From SIAQ01 sp963767835 (lineage in GTDB: Bacteria > Planctomycetota > Planctomycetia > Gemmatales > Gemmataceae), in NCBI GenBank assembly GCA_963767835.1, contig CAVYFY010000010.1, positions 105,081-169,080 of the forward strand: 64,000 nucleotides of DNA, in the 5' to 3' direction. The number at the start of each line of letters is the position of its first letter. Within the stretch, counting starts at the first letter, position 1. The translations under genes and the position numbers were made by a program. A model generated the notes under the pieces. That model saw only the letters and a program-made list of their open reading frames with translations, had not been told where the DNA came from and did no database searches. This document shows, piece after piece, positions 33,691 to 42,454 of this stretch.

Positions 33691-34683
33691 ATGAAACGCG
33701 ACTGGAAACGCCTGATCTGGCGAGGCGGCAAACTCCTGCTGGCCGGCTTGATTCTCTTCTGCATCGGCTGGCAATTCAAGAAAGACCTCGAACCCAAGAA
33801 TGATCCCGATCAGCCCGACATCACCAAAATTCAACTGCGTCCCGCCTGGTTGGCAGCCTCCGGCGGTCTCTATCTCCTGAGCGTCTTCCCCGCCGCCTGG
33901 TACTGGCGCCACCTGCACGCCCACTTCGGCTATCCCCTGCCCTTCTATGCCGCCCTGCGCGCTCACTATATCAGCCAGCTCGGCAAATATGTGCCCGGCA
34001 AGGCGCTCGCTATCGCCATCCGCGCCAATTTCACCCATCCCTATGGCGTCCCCTACGGCGTCTCCATCATCATCACCTTCTACGAGGTGCTCACCGGCAT
34101 GGCCGCGGGAGGCATGGTCGCCGCGTTGATCTACGCCGTCGAGCCGCCGGGCGACCTTGGCGTCGAGGTGCATCCCGTCGCGATTGGAGCCATCCTGATT
34201 GCGATGTGCGGCGTTCCGCTTTTGCCCGGCGTCTTCAATTTCATTGTCGGCAAAATGTCGGCACGCATCCAGGCCGTGCAGCTCTATCGCTTACCCCCGT
34301 TGCGGTTCGGCGTCTTGGTCACCGGATTGCTGATTACCGGCGCGGGCTGGTTGGTGCAAGGCCTGAGCTGGTGGGCAATGCTGAATGCCGTGCTGCCCGA
34401 ACCGCCCGGATTGACTTTTTCGCTCTGGGCCCAGTGCACCGCCAGTATCGCCTTCGCCACCGTCGCCGGCTTCGTCCTGGTCTTCATTCCCGGCGGCCTG
34501 GGCGTGCGCGAACTGATCCTGAGTAGATTATTGGCACGCTTCATCGGCCCGGCCGCGTTCATCTCCGCGGCAGCGATTTTGCTCCGACTCGATTGGATCG
34601 CCATGGAAGCACTCGTTGCCCTGTGTATTTACTGGATCAAGCCCGCCGGTGAGCGCACCGATCCTGCGGGGGCAACGCCATGA
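33691..34683 (+). CDS. Lysylphosphatidylglycerol synthase/AglD-like transmembrane protein
   Basis: 330 aa with about eight membrane helices, beginning LLLAGLILFCIGWQF. Motifs of the LPG_synthase_TM (UPF0104) group are seen: YISQLGKYVPGKALAIAIR and VLVFIPGGLGVRELIL. Members move or build lipid-linked compounds. The stop overlaps the glycosyltransferase start as ATGA, which points to lipid-linked glycan work. The longer upstream frame from 33382 is shadow. Confidence 0.82.
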   Translation: MKRDWKRLIWRGGKLLLAGLILFCIGWQFKKDLEPKNDPDQPDITKIQLRPAWLAASGGLYLLSVFPAAWYWRHLHAHFGYPLPFYAALRAHYISQLGKYVPGKALAIAIRANFTHPYGVPYGVSIIITFYEVLTGMAAGGMVAALIYAVEPPGDLGVEVHPVAIGAILIAMCGVPLLPGVFNFIVGKMSARIQAVQLYRLPPLRFGVLVTGLLITGAGWLVQGLSWWAMLNAVLPEPPGLTFSLWAQCTASIAFATVAGFVLVFIPGGLGVRELILSRLLARFIGPAAFISAAAILLRLDWIAMEALVALCIYWIKPAGERTDPAGATP

Positions 34684-35648
34684 TCTCCATCATCATTCCC
34701 GTCTGCAACGAGCAGGATAGCCTCGTCATTCTTCATGACGAATTGAATTGTGTCGCGCAGACCGCCAACCTCCGCTTCGAGATCATCTTTGTGGATGATG
34801 GCTCCGCCGACGGCTCATGGGACGTGATTCGCAACTTGAGCGAACAGCATCCCGATGTGCACGGCATTCGCTTTCGCCGCAATTTCGGCAAGGCGGCGGC
34901 CCTCTCCGCCGGATTCGCGGCCGCCCACGGCGACATCATCCTGACGCTCGACGCCGATCTGCAAGACGATCCCGCCGAGATTCCGCGCTTCCTGGCCAAG
35001 CTCTATGAAGGCTTCGACGTCGTCAGCGGCTGGAAGCGGACGCGCGTCGATCCCTGGCATAAGGTATTGCCGAGCCGGGTTTTCAACTTCATGGTGAGCG
35101 GTTTCACGGGCGTCAAGCTGCACGATCACAATTGCGGCATGAAGTGCTACCGGGCGGAAGTCTTCCGTGAAATTCGGCTGTACGGCGAATTGCACCGCTT
35201 CATCACGGTCCTTGCCGCGGCGCGCGGCTTCAAGATCGCTGAGATTCCGATCAACCATCGTCCACGTAAATTCGGCCAAAGCAAATACGGAGTTCGCCGG
35301 TTCGTGAAAGGTTTTCTCGATCTGTTGACCGTCAAATTCCTGACCGGATTCGGCCAACGCCCGCAACATCTTTTGGGCAGCATCGGCCTGTGCAGCTTCG
35401 GGCTTGGCCTGCTCGGCATGCTGGAGCTGGCCGTCGAATGGATTTTGACCCGTCTGGAGATCCACCCGTTTCCACCGCTGCACCAGCGACCTCTCTTGAT
35501 CTATGCGGCGGCCGCCACGCTGCTGGGCGCTCAGGTAATGTCGATCGGCTTCCTCGCGGAGCTGATGACCGCATACATGAGCAAGGATCAGGACAGCTAC
35601 AGCGTGAAGGAGCGAACGGCGCCACGGCGCGATGCGGAAACGGGCTAA
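34680..35648 (+). CDS. Family 2 glycosyltransferase, dolichol/undecaprenyl-phosphate type
   Basis: 322 aa. The GT-A domain shows ISIIIPVCNEQDSLVIL, IIFVDDGSADGSWDVI and LTLDADLQDDPAEIP, with DHNCGMKCYRAEV near the end. Two C-terminal membrane helices (GLCSFGLGLLGMLEL and AAAATLLGAQVMSIGFLAEL) resemble the DPM1/GtrB branch, which transfers a sugar to a polyprenyl phosphate. It is coupled to the AglD-like gene. Confidence 0.9.
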   Translation: MISIIIPVCNEQDSLVILHDELNCVAQTANLRFEIIFVDDGSADGSWDVIRNLSEQHPDVHGIRFRRNFGKAAALSAGFAAAHGDIILTLDADLQDDPAEIPRFLAKLYEGFDVVSGWKRTRVDPWHKVLPSRVFNFMVSGFTGVKLHDHNCGMKCYRAEVFREIRLYGELHRFITVLAAARGFKIAEIPINHRPRKFGQSKYGVRRFVKGFLDLLTVKFLTGFGQRPQHLLGSIGLCSFGLGLLGMLELAVEWILTRLEIHPFPPLHQRPLLIYAAAATLLGAQVMSIGFLAELMTAYMSKDQDSYSVKERTAPRRDAETG

Positions 35649-35718
35649 TGGTGTTTTCTCATGTCTGCAAACGTGGTAGGTTAACGGCAAACGAATCCGA
35701 TGCGATTTGAGGCTAATC

Positions 35719-37098
35719 ATGGCGACCGCAGACATCAAAGAAGCCGACGACGAACTCACGGAAAACACGAAGCCGCCATTTCTTCGCCGCGTGCAGATTC
35801 GCGGCTACAAGAGTATTGCGTTTTGCGATGTGACGTTGGAGCCGTTGACGGTGTTGGTGGGGCGGAATGCGAGCGGCAAAAGCAATTTTCTGGATGCGCT
35901 ATCCTTTCTCCGGGACGCAATGGAAGTAAGTGTAACCGAGGCCGTCAAGCGACATGGCGGGTGGTCTTCTATCGCGTGTCGGACCTCTGATGCTCCCTAC
36001 CTGGAATTTGAATTTGAAGGCAAGGTCGCCGCTGCGGGTGCCACCCAAAAACCCAATTCCAACGGCGGCGTGACCGCTGTTAAAACGCCAGCAAATGATG
36101 AGCGTCGAGACTTGGAGGCGAGATACCTCATCACAATTTCAGGCGGAGAACGGAGAACGCCGCTAATCGACGATGAAGGCTTGGAGATAAGCGGTGATGT
36201 CGGTGAAAACGCGCGTGGATTCAAGGTTCATCGATTGGTTACAGAGTCGCGGTCCGAATCAGTCCTGTCTTTGGCCTACGGCAAGGATGATCCCAAGTAC
36301 CCGGCCGATACGAGCCGAGTTGATCTATTCCGTGCAGATCATTGCGCGCTTGGTAGCATCGGAGATCCATTGTTCGCGAACGTTGCCCAAGGTATTCGCC
36401 ACATGGGATTCTACAATGCCCATCCTGACGCCATTCGCCTCGTGCCAAAGCCAAGCAACGGAGCATTCCTGGACAGGGATGCGGCTAATCTCGCAAGTGT
36501 CATTCGACCTCTGAAGGAGGTCGATCCAGCATTGCTGGAGCGAGTGAAACAGTATGTCTGTCACATCGTAGAAGGGGTTAGCGATTTCTGGGTGCAGGCG
36601 TATGGAGAACGCGAAACGATCCGCTTCCGCATGCACTCCGCCGTCGGCGACAAGCCGTTGGAATTCGATGCAGAAAGCATGTCCGATGGCACCCTGCGCG
36701 TCCTTGCCAACATCATGGCGGCCTTCCAAAACGTGCCGCCCTACGGCCATCCAAGTGTCGTCGGCATCGAGGAGCCGGAAACCGCGTTGCATCCGGCCGC
36801 GATGAACGCTCTCGTTGATGCCTTGGACGAGGCGACGACGCGCACCCAGATTCTGCTCACGACCCACAGCGCAGAGCTTTTGGACAATCCGACCATCAAG
36901 CCGGAAAACGTGCGCGTTGTGCAGATGATTGACGGCCAAACCGTCATCGGCCCCGTTGACGAGGCCAGCGTGGAAATCGTGCGGCGGAGGCTGAACACGC
37001 TTGGTGGGTTGGAACGCGACAACCTCCTGGAACCTGATCTCGACGATTTGGAGCGGCAAAAACACCTCCAAAATGGGCGACAGGAATTGCAAACATGA
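35719..37098 (+). CDS. AAA (RecF/OLD-like) ATPase
   Basis: 459 aa, start at 35719 after GAGG. Walker A is VLVGRNASGKSNFLDAL, Walker B is VVGIEEPETALHP, with the ABC-like signature region SMSDGTLRVLA and a final TTHSAELLDN. This is the AAA_21/AAA_15 layout of OLD- and RecF-type ATPases. It is coupled by ATGA to a DUF4276 gene. ATPases of this type with a small nuclease or TOPRIM-like partner are typical of anti-phage modules; that role is inferred here. Confidence 0.87.
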   Translation: MATADIKEADDELTENTKPPFLRRVQIRGYKSIAFCDVTLEPLTVLVGRNASGKSNFLDALSFLRDAMEVSVTEAVKRHGGWSSIACRTSDAPYLEFEFEGKVAAAGATQKPNSNGGVTAVKTPANDERRDLEARYLITISGGERRTPLIDDEGLEISGDVGENARGFKVHRLVTESRSESVLSLAYGKDDPKYPADTSRVDLFRADHCALGSIGDPLFANVAQGIRHMGFYNAHPDAIRLVPKPSNGAFLDRDAANLASVIRPLKEVDPALLERVKQYVCHIVEGVSDFWVQAYGERETIRFRMHSAVGDKPLEFDAESMSDGTLRVLANIMAAFQNVPPYGHPSVVGIEEPETALHPAAMNALVDALDEATTRTQILLTTHSAELLDNPTIKPENVRVVQMIDGQTVIGPVDEASVEIVRRRLNTLGGLERDNLLEPDLDDLERQKHLQNGRQELQT

Positions 37099-37730
37099 CG
37101 CTCTACATCGCCCCGATTGTAGAAGGGCATACCGAGGTTGGCTGCGTCGCTGGTTTGCTTGGCCGGGTATGGACGGAACTGCTCGGCTACTCGGAACCAT
37201 TGCATGTTCTCCAACCGTCACGCGGAAATCGGGACGCGCTAATCGATCTGTTGTCATCGAGCCTGGCGGTGAAGGTAAATGAAGCCTTCGCCAACTTGAC
37301 CAAACGCGTTCGCCGTGATCCAGCGGGACGTGGCTTACTGCTCCTGTTGCTCGATGCCGAGAACGACTGCCCGAAAGATATGGCTCCACGGCTACTGGAG
37401 GCAGCACGGAAGGCACGCAGCGACGCCAGTATCGCCTGCGTGTTGGCCAAGAAAATGCTGGAAAACTGGATCGTCGCGGGCGCATCCACACTGGCCGGGG
37501 TGAACGGATTGCCGGACCCATTGCCGCCACGAAGCCAATTCGAGGATCGTAGCGGCGTAGTTTGGATCGTCAAACAGCTGCAAGCCCAGGACCGCGCAAG
37601 AACCTATAAGAAAACCGTGGATGCAAAGGTGTTCGTTCAATCCCTTCATCTCGCCGAATGTCGGCAAAACTCGCCGTCCTTTGACAAGCTCTGCCGCGAA
37701 TTGGAGCGATGGTCCGCATCGAACGCTTGA
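37095..37730 (+). CDS. DUF4276-like protein, partner of the AAA ATPase
   Basis: 211 aa. It begins TLYIAPIVEGHTEVGCV and has LLLLLLDAENDCPKD near residue 85. Glu in VEGxTE and the Asp/Glu of the second motif are placed as in TOPRIM-like folds (compare RloB and OLD nucleases). KKMLENWIVAG is a further family-like block. It probably provides a nuclease or metal-dependent activity controlled by the ATPase. The assignment of TOPRIM likeness is by motif reading only. Confidence 0.72.
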   Translation: MTLYIAPIVEGHTEVGCVAGLLGRVWTELLGYSEPLHVLQPSRGNRDALIDLLSSSLAVKVNEAFANLTKRVRRDPAGRGLLLLLLDAENDCPKDMAPRLLEAARKARSDASIACVLAKKMLENWIVAGASTLAGVNGLPDPLPPRSQFEDRSGVVWIVKQLQAQDRARTYKKTVDAKVFVQSLHLAECRQNSPSFDKLCRELERWSASNA

Positions 37731-37882
37731 CGGTTTTTTGCTCTGCATGCGGATTGTAGCGGCTCTGACGGCGCTTCGCATGGCGATGCACGGATCATGC
37801 CGCAAATCAGCGTTCTGCCGGATCGCAAGTCTTGGTAGGATGGGAAATCGGGGAAAGTTTTCACGTTGTGGGAGCGGCTTTC

Positions 37883-38685
37883 ATGACGCGCAATTTGCAG
37901 GGGCGGCGCATTCTCATCACCGGAGCGTCGAGCGGCATCGGCAAGGCGCTGGCGAACTGTTGGCCCCAACCGGTTCCAGGCTAGTGCTGGCCGCCCGCAG
38001 CGAAGATAAGCTGAACGACCTCGCGGATTCGTTGCCCGGACCGCGCGACGGCATTCTGGTGGCGCCGGCCGACATCACCCAAGAGGAAGATCGGCAACGG
38101 CTGCTCGATCGCGCGGTCGAACGCTTCGGCGGCCTCGACGTGCTCATCAACAACGCCGGCATCGCGAGTTGGGCTCATTTCGCCGACTCGACCGAAGCGA
38201 TCATGCGGCAAATCATGGAGGTGAATTTTTTCGCCCCTGCGGAGTTGATTCGCAAGGCGATCCCGATCCTGGTTAACGGCGTCCAGCCCGCGATTGTCAA
38301 CGTGGCGTCAATGTGCGGCCGACGCGCCATGCCGGCCTGGAGCGAATACTCCGCAAGCAAATACGCCCTGTGCGGCCTGACCGAAGCCTTGCGCGGCGAA
38401 CTGGCCCGCTTCGACATCGACATCCTGCTGATCGTGCCGGGCCTGACGAAGAGCGAATTCTCGCAGCACTTCCTGAAATCGGAGGGGAAGGCGAAGATCG
38501 AATACGATAAAGGCATGCCGCCGGCGGATGTCGCGGCACGGATCATCCGCAGCTTGCAACGGAACCAGACGGAGACCTGGATCGGCAGCGACACGCAATG
38601 GATGCTGCGCGTGAACCGCTGGCTGCCGCGGTTTGTCGATTCCATGCTGGCACGGAAGGTGCGCAAGTTGTATGAGAGCGCGTAA
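37883..38685 (+). CDS. Short-chain dehydrogenase/reductase, frameshifted near 37950
   Basis: Start at 37883 with GGGAGCGG upstream. The first frame gives GRRILITGASSGIGKALA, the NAD(P)-binding TGxxxGxG motif, then a stop. From about 37950 another frame continues ELLAPTGSRLVLAARSEDKL to 38685, with DVLINNAGIASW, NVASMCGRR and YSASKYALCGL (catalytic Tyr-X3-Lys). The joined protein is about 267 aa, typical. Substrate not identified. Confidence 0.85.
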
Positions 38686-38813
38686 ATCTTGACGCGTGCC
38701 GGCGTGTGGAATTGTAATACCACAAAGCAGAGGTAGCCCGTGCCATTCAACTCAATTCTCTAGCTAATCAACGCGTTCCGGCCCGCCGACCCGCGGCTCG
38801 TAGCTCGCGTCTG

Positions 38814-40862
38814 TCACTCGAACTGGATTCCGTCCAACCAGACAACGAACGGGTCGCTTCCCCAGGAATCAAAGCCGAGCGAGAAGCGCTCAATGGACCG
38901 CGGCAATTCGCCCTCGGTTGACCAGGCGGCGTCGCCGCGGAGAGGAATCGCAAGGCGTAGCCAGCCCTCGCGAGCTTCGCTGTCCGTCGGCGAAGTCGAA
39001 AGTTCGTTTTTCGGTTTGAGGCGATAGACCTTCCCCTGCGGACCGTACAGTGTCACGATCGGATTGCCATCCTGCCAACCGGGCACGTTGGGATTCCGCG
39101 CTCGCAGCCAAAGCGACAGATGCGTTTTCTTGGCCGGATCGATTGCTGCGTTGCCGGGCAGCGTGTAACGAAGTTCGGTGCGCCCGCCGCTGTAGGGAGG
39201 CCCCACGCTCGCCTTGAGGCTCGACTTCCCGGCCAGTACGAATTTGGTGTCATCCGTGAAGACAACCTTCGACCGTGGATCAGCCCAATCCCACTTCGCG
39301 GCTTGCCCCTCAGTCCCGATTTCGGGGCCGTCCGAAACGGCGTAGACGTTACGCCACGCAAGGGTCGAACGCGATCCGTTGGTGGCCGTCACGCCGACGC
39401 GATAGAACCCCGGCTTCGCGAACGTATGTTCCACCTTGGCGTTCGTGGAGACGGCGCCGTCGGCGAAGTCCCAACGAAAGGAAACCGGCTTGCCAGCGGG
39501 ACCATTGGTGAGGCCGACATTGAACTGCATTTTCTGGCCCACGCGCACGTACTCCGGTCCCGTCGTCGTCAAAAGCGGAGCCTCTGTGATGCCGGGGTCT
39601 GCCGGCCGCTCGGTGAAGTTGGTGACACCGGCACCCTTGTGTACGTCGCTGGTGTTGTCCTTGAAGACGTTGGCGCCGGCCTCGATCCAGTCGGCGTATT
39701 CAGCGAAGATGCCCCAGCGATTTCCCGTCAAGACGTTGGCATCCACGACCCAGTGGTAGGCTTTCCAGTTTTTTCCCTTGCTGCCCTGGTCGCCAATGGC
39801 GGCGATGCCGGCGCCATTGTTGTCGGCGCAGTTATTTCCGCGGACCACGATGTGCGACGCCGAGCCGAACATGAAAACGATGCCGGCATGGCCGTTCTTG
39901 GGAAGGTGGGGCGAGTTGTGGTTGCCCTTGGGAAGGCCATTGAACGAGGCTTCGTTGCCTTCCAGGACGGTGCGGTCCGAGCCGCCCATCCAGAAGCCAT
40001 AGCTACAATGGTTTGCCTTGTTGCGGTAGAAGGTGTTGCCTGGCGACCAACACTCGAAGCCATTGTTGTTGGCATACGAGCAGTCGTTATCCACGAAGTG
40101 ATTGCGAGTGCTGATCCAGTTGTTGAGCGAGCGGATGAAAATGCCGTCTCCTCCATGAGTGCAGGAATTCTTGGTGAAGCGGTTGCCATCCGAGCCGGTC
40201 TCGATGAGAACGCAGGTCGAATCGCGGGCATGGACCTCGCCGCGCTTGATGCGGATTCCGTAATCGAGCTTGTTGTCGCTGATGCGATTATCGCAGGCTA
40301 GCCAGAGTCTGAGGCACGTGTTGGAACAGTGGGAGAAATCATTATTGCTTAGAGTGTTGCCGTCCGAATGATCGAGGACGCAGCCGTCCCAGACACGGTT
40401 GGCCTTGCAGTTTTTGATCGTGGATTCGTGAACATTGAGGAACAGGATGCCGCCGCGCCGCCCGTTCTCCCCCCAACCGAATTCCGGGTCATGGAAGTTG
40501 TCCGAGAAGTTGCAGTTTTCGATCATCCATTTCTTGCCGGCCTCGACGCGAAGGCCCATCTCGAAGCCGCGGACGTTGAGGTTCTTCAACGTAACATTTG
40601 ACACGCCTTTCCCCTCGATACCGACGCCCTTGTAGGTTTTCGGAATGCCGCCATCGATGCCGATCACCCATGCTCCCTTGCCGTCGATGGCGAGGTTCGA
40701 GCCCTTCACGATCAGGCGGCCGTATGTCTTCTTGGCATCAAGCGTCGTGTCCTTTGTCACTTCGAGAACCGGCACGTCTGGCTTGAAGTCCCCACGCGCG
40801 TCGGCCGAGACAATGTCCGAACAGAGGAAGAAAGAACCGAGGAGGAGGAAGGAATGCTTCAT
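38814..40862 (-). CDS. Exported right-handed beta-helix protein with PKD domain
   Basis: 682 aa. A signal peptide (MKHSFLLLGSFFLCSDIVSA) is followed by parallel beta-helix repeats with many Asn/His turns (NCNFSDNFHD, NRVWDGCVLDHSDGNTLSNN, NHCSYGFWMGGSD), residues about 40-400. Then a PKD domain (SFRWDFADGAVSTNAKVEHT, GFYRVGVTATNGS) and a C-terminal carbohydrate-binding-like jelly roll (ERFSLGFDSWGSDPFVVWLD). Beta-helix proteins of this type bind or cleave polysaccharides; lyase activity is not shown by the sequence. Confidence 0.87.
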   Translation of the reverse strand: MKHSFLLLGSFFLCSDIVSADARGDFKPDVPVLEVTKDTTLDAKKTYGRLIVKGSNLAIDGKGAWVIGIDGGIPKTYKGVGIEGKGVSNVTLKNLNVRGFEMGLRVEAGKKWMIENCNFSDNFHDPEFGWGENGRRGGILFLNVHESTIKNCKANRVWDGCVLDHSDGNTLSNNDFSHCSNTCLRLWLACDNRISDNKLDYGIRIKRGEVHARDSTCVLIETGSDGNRFTKNSCTHGGDGIFIRSLNNWISTRNHFVDNDCSYANNNGFECWSPGNTFYRNKANHCSYGFWMGGSDRTVLEGNEASFNGLPKGNHNSPHLPKNGHAGIVFMFGSASHIVVRGNNCADNNGAGIAAIGDQGSKGKNWKAYHWVVDANVLTGNRWGIFAEYADWIEAGANVFKDNTSDVHKGAGVTNFTERPADPGITEAPLLTTTGPEYVRVGQKMQFNVGLTNGPAGKPVSFRWDFADGAVSTNAKVEHTFAKPGFYRVGVTATNGSRSTLAWRNVYAVSDGPEIGTEGQAAKWDWADPRSKVVFTDDTKFVLAGKSSLKASVGPPYSGGRTELRYTLPGNAAIDPAKKTHLSLWLRARNPNVPGWQDGNPIVTLYGPQGKVYRLKPKNELSTSPTDSEAREGWLRLAIPLRGDAAWSTEGELPRSIERFSLGFDSWGSDPFVVWLDGIQFE

Positions 40863-40915
40863 GATGGAACCCTGAGAATCGATATATTGTTCCCCCTTTT
40901 TAAGGGGAGATGCAC

Positions 40916-42304
40916 TTAGATGGTCGGCGTGAAGCCGGTGAAGTTTACGGTCAAGTCGTTCTTGAATTGCACGCTGTCAGCGCCATTGACGACGCCGTCG
41001 TCGTTGTAATCGAATGCCGCGTTATAGGTCGCCAGCGCTTGCTTGAACTGCGCGTTATCCGCCGCATTGACGACCCCGTCGCCGTTGATGTCGCCGAAGA
41101 GCCTGTAGAAGGATTGTGTGGCGCCCCCGAAGCCGCTGGTGGCGAGGCCCAACGTCTGGCCGTCGGATTCGGCGGTGATGGAATCAGGATCGCTGACGGT
41201 GATCGTGTAGGCGCCATTCGCGATCGAGCCGCCGCCGAAATCCACTTCCCACTGCGCATTTCCCGACCCGGCTACCGGCGCCCATCCAATCGTGGCCGGC
41301 GCGGTGCCGGTCCATCCCGAAGCAACCGCGATGGTGAACACGTTCGGATCGATGGCGTTGCTAAGGATGTTGACCGGCTCGCTGAAGGTGTAGACGATGT
41401 CGTTCACCATTGACCGCTGCGTCCCTGGGGCCGGCTGGCCCGCCGCCTCGTAAAGCGACGGGATATCTTGGTTGATCGCCACGTTGGTGATGCTCGGCGT
41501 GTAGTTGACGGTGAGCGTGGGCACAAACGATGACGTCGTGTTTTCACGAGTATCGAATTGTTTCGCGGTCCCGCTGGTAGTTTCATTGCCGATCAGGATC
41601 CAGCCGAAATTGGTGCTTGGCTGATTGACCCATTGTTGCACGTCGGAATTCAACCCGCTGCCCGTCCACGAATAGAAGCCGACGTCATTGACCGAGGTCG
41701 TGGCACTGACCGTGGATGAGAAGGCGCCCCCTGCCGTCGTCCAGAGCTGAGGATTGGTCGAAGAATAGAAGGTATCCAGCCAGGTGACGTCGTTGGTCGT
41801 CGCCGGCGAGCCGTTCCCTCCGCCGGAGCCCGAGTTGGAAGTTCCTTCGCCCCAGTTCTGCTGCAAGAGGTGGAGATCGAAGTTCTCGGCCCCTGAATTG
41901 GTCATCGACATGTGCAAGGTCAACGTCACGCTGTTGATTGTTGATCCAATCGGCACCGACGACAAATCGAACATGAGCACGCCCCGGCGAAGATTGCTGC
42001 CCGCCGCCTGGTTCGTTTCACCGGCGTAGAAATGCTGTCCCAAAGCGTTGCTGAGCTGGTTGGACTGATTCAAGGCCTCATACAAGGTGTTGTCGGCCGT
42101 CGAAGTAAGCACAATCTGCGTCGGCGTGCATCGTTCTTCAAGGTTCTCGATTCCCGGCAAGAAGGCCAATGAACGCTTGTTTTTGCCAATGGAATCGATC
42201 CGAAAAATCGTCTGAAGGAGAATTCTTGACCACGTGGACCCATATCGGTAAAGCATTTGGAAACTCCAGGTGCGAAGCGCAGCGCCGAATTGCGGTTGGC
42301 ACAT
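40916..42304 (-). CDS. Secreted DNRLRE-domain protein with dockerin-like C-terminus
   Basis: 462 aa as read; ATG at 42304 or a later one. The N-terminus has basic residues then LPGIENLEERCTPTQ, a motif seen at the start of many planctomycete surface proteins. A DNRLRE-type domain follows (TADNTLYEALNQSNQLSNAL, GVLMFDLSSVPIGSTI), then a beta domain and two EF-hand dockerin-like loops at the end: DINGDGVVNAADNAQFKQAL and DYNDDGVVNGADSVQFKNDL. It is a paralogue of the next gene. Confidence 0.8.
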   Translation of the reverse strand: MCQPQFGAALRTWSFQMLYRYGSTWSRILLQTIFRIDSIGKNKRSLAFLPGIENLEERCTPTQIVLTSTADNTLYEALNQSNQLSNALGQHFYAGETNQAAGSNLRRGVLMFDLSSVPIGSTINSVTLTLHMSMTNSGAENFDLHLLQQNWGEGTSNSGSGGGNGSPATTNDVTWLDTFYSSTNPQLWTTAGGAFSSTVSATTSVNDVGFYSWTGSGLNSDVQQWVNQPSTNFGWILIGNETTSGTAKQFDTRENTTSSFVPTLTVNYTPSITNVAINQDIPSLYEAAGQPAPGTQRSMVNDIVYTFSEPVNILSNAIDPNVFTIAVASGWTGTAPATIGWAPVAGSGNAQWEVDFGGGSIANGAYTITVSDPDSITAESDGQTLGLATSGFGGATQSFYRLFGDINGDGVVNAADNAQFKQALATYNAAFDYNDDGVVNGADSVQFKNDLTVNFTGFTPTI

Positions 42305-42454
42305 CGAGATAGTAAATCCCTATTGGCAAGTTGTTGGGCACCAAAGGTTGCGAACGGCCGACGCGCTGGGGGATCTCCACCCAGCGTCGCCCGGGCGGTA
42401 GGCATCCGAATCACGCCGCCGCCCCCTCCCCAAACCGGTGGGCGCAGGCGCGCC

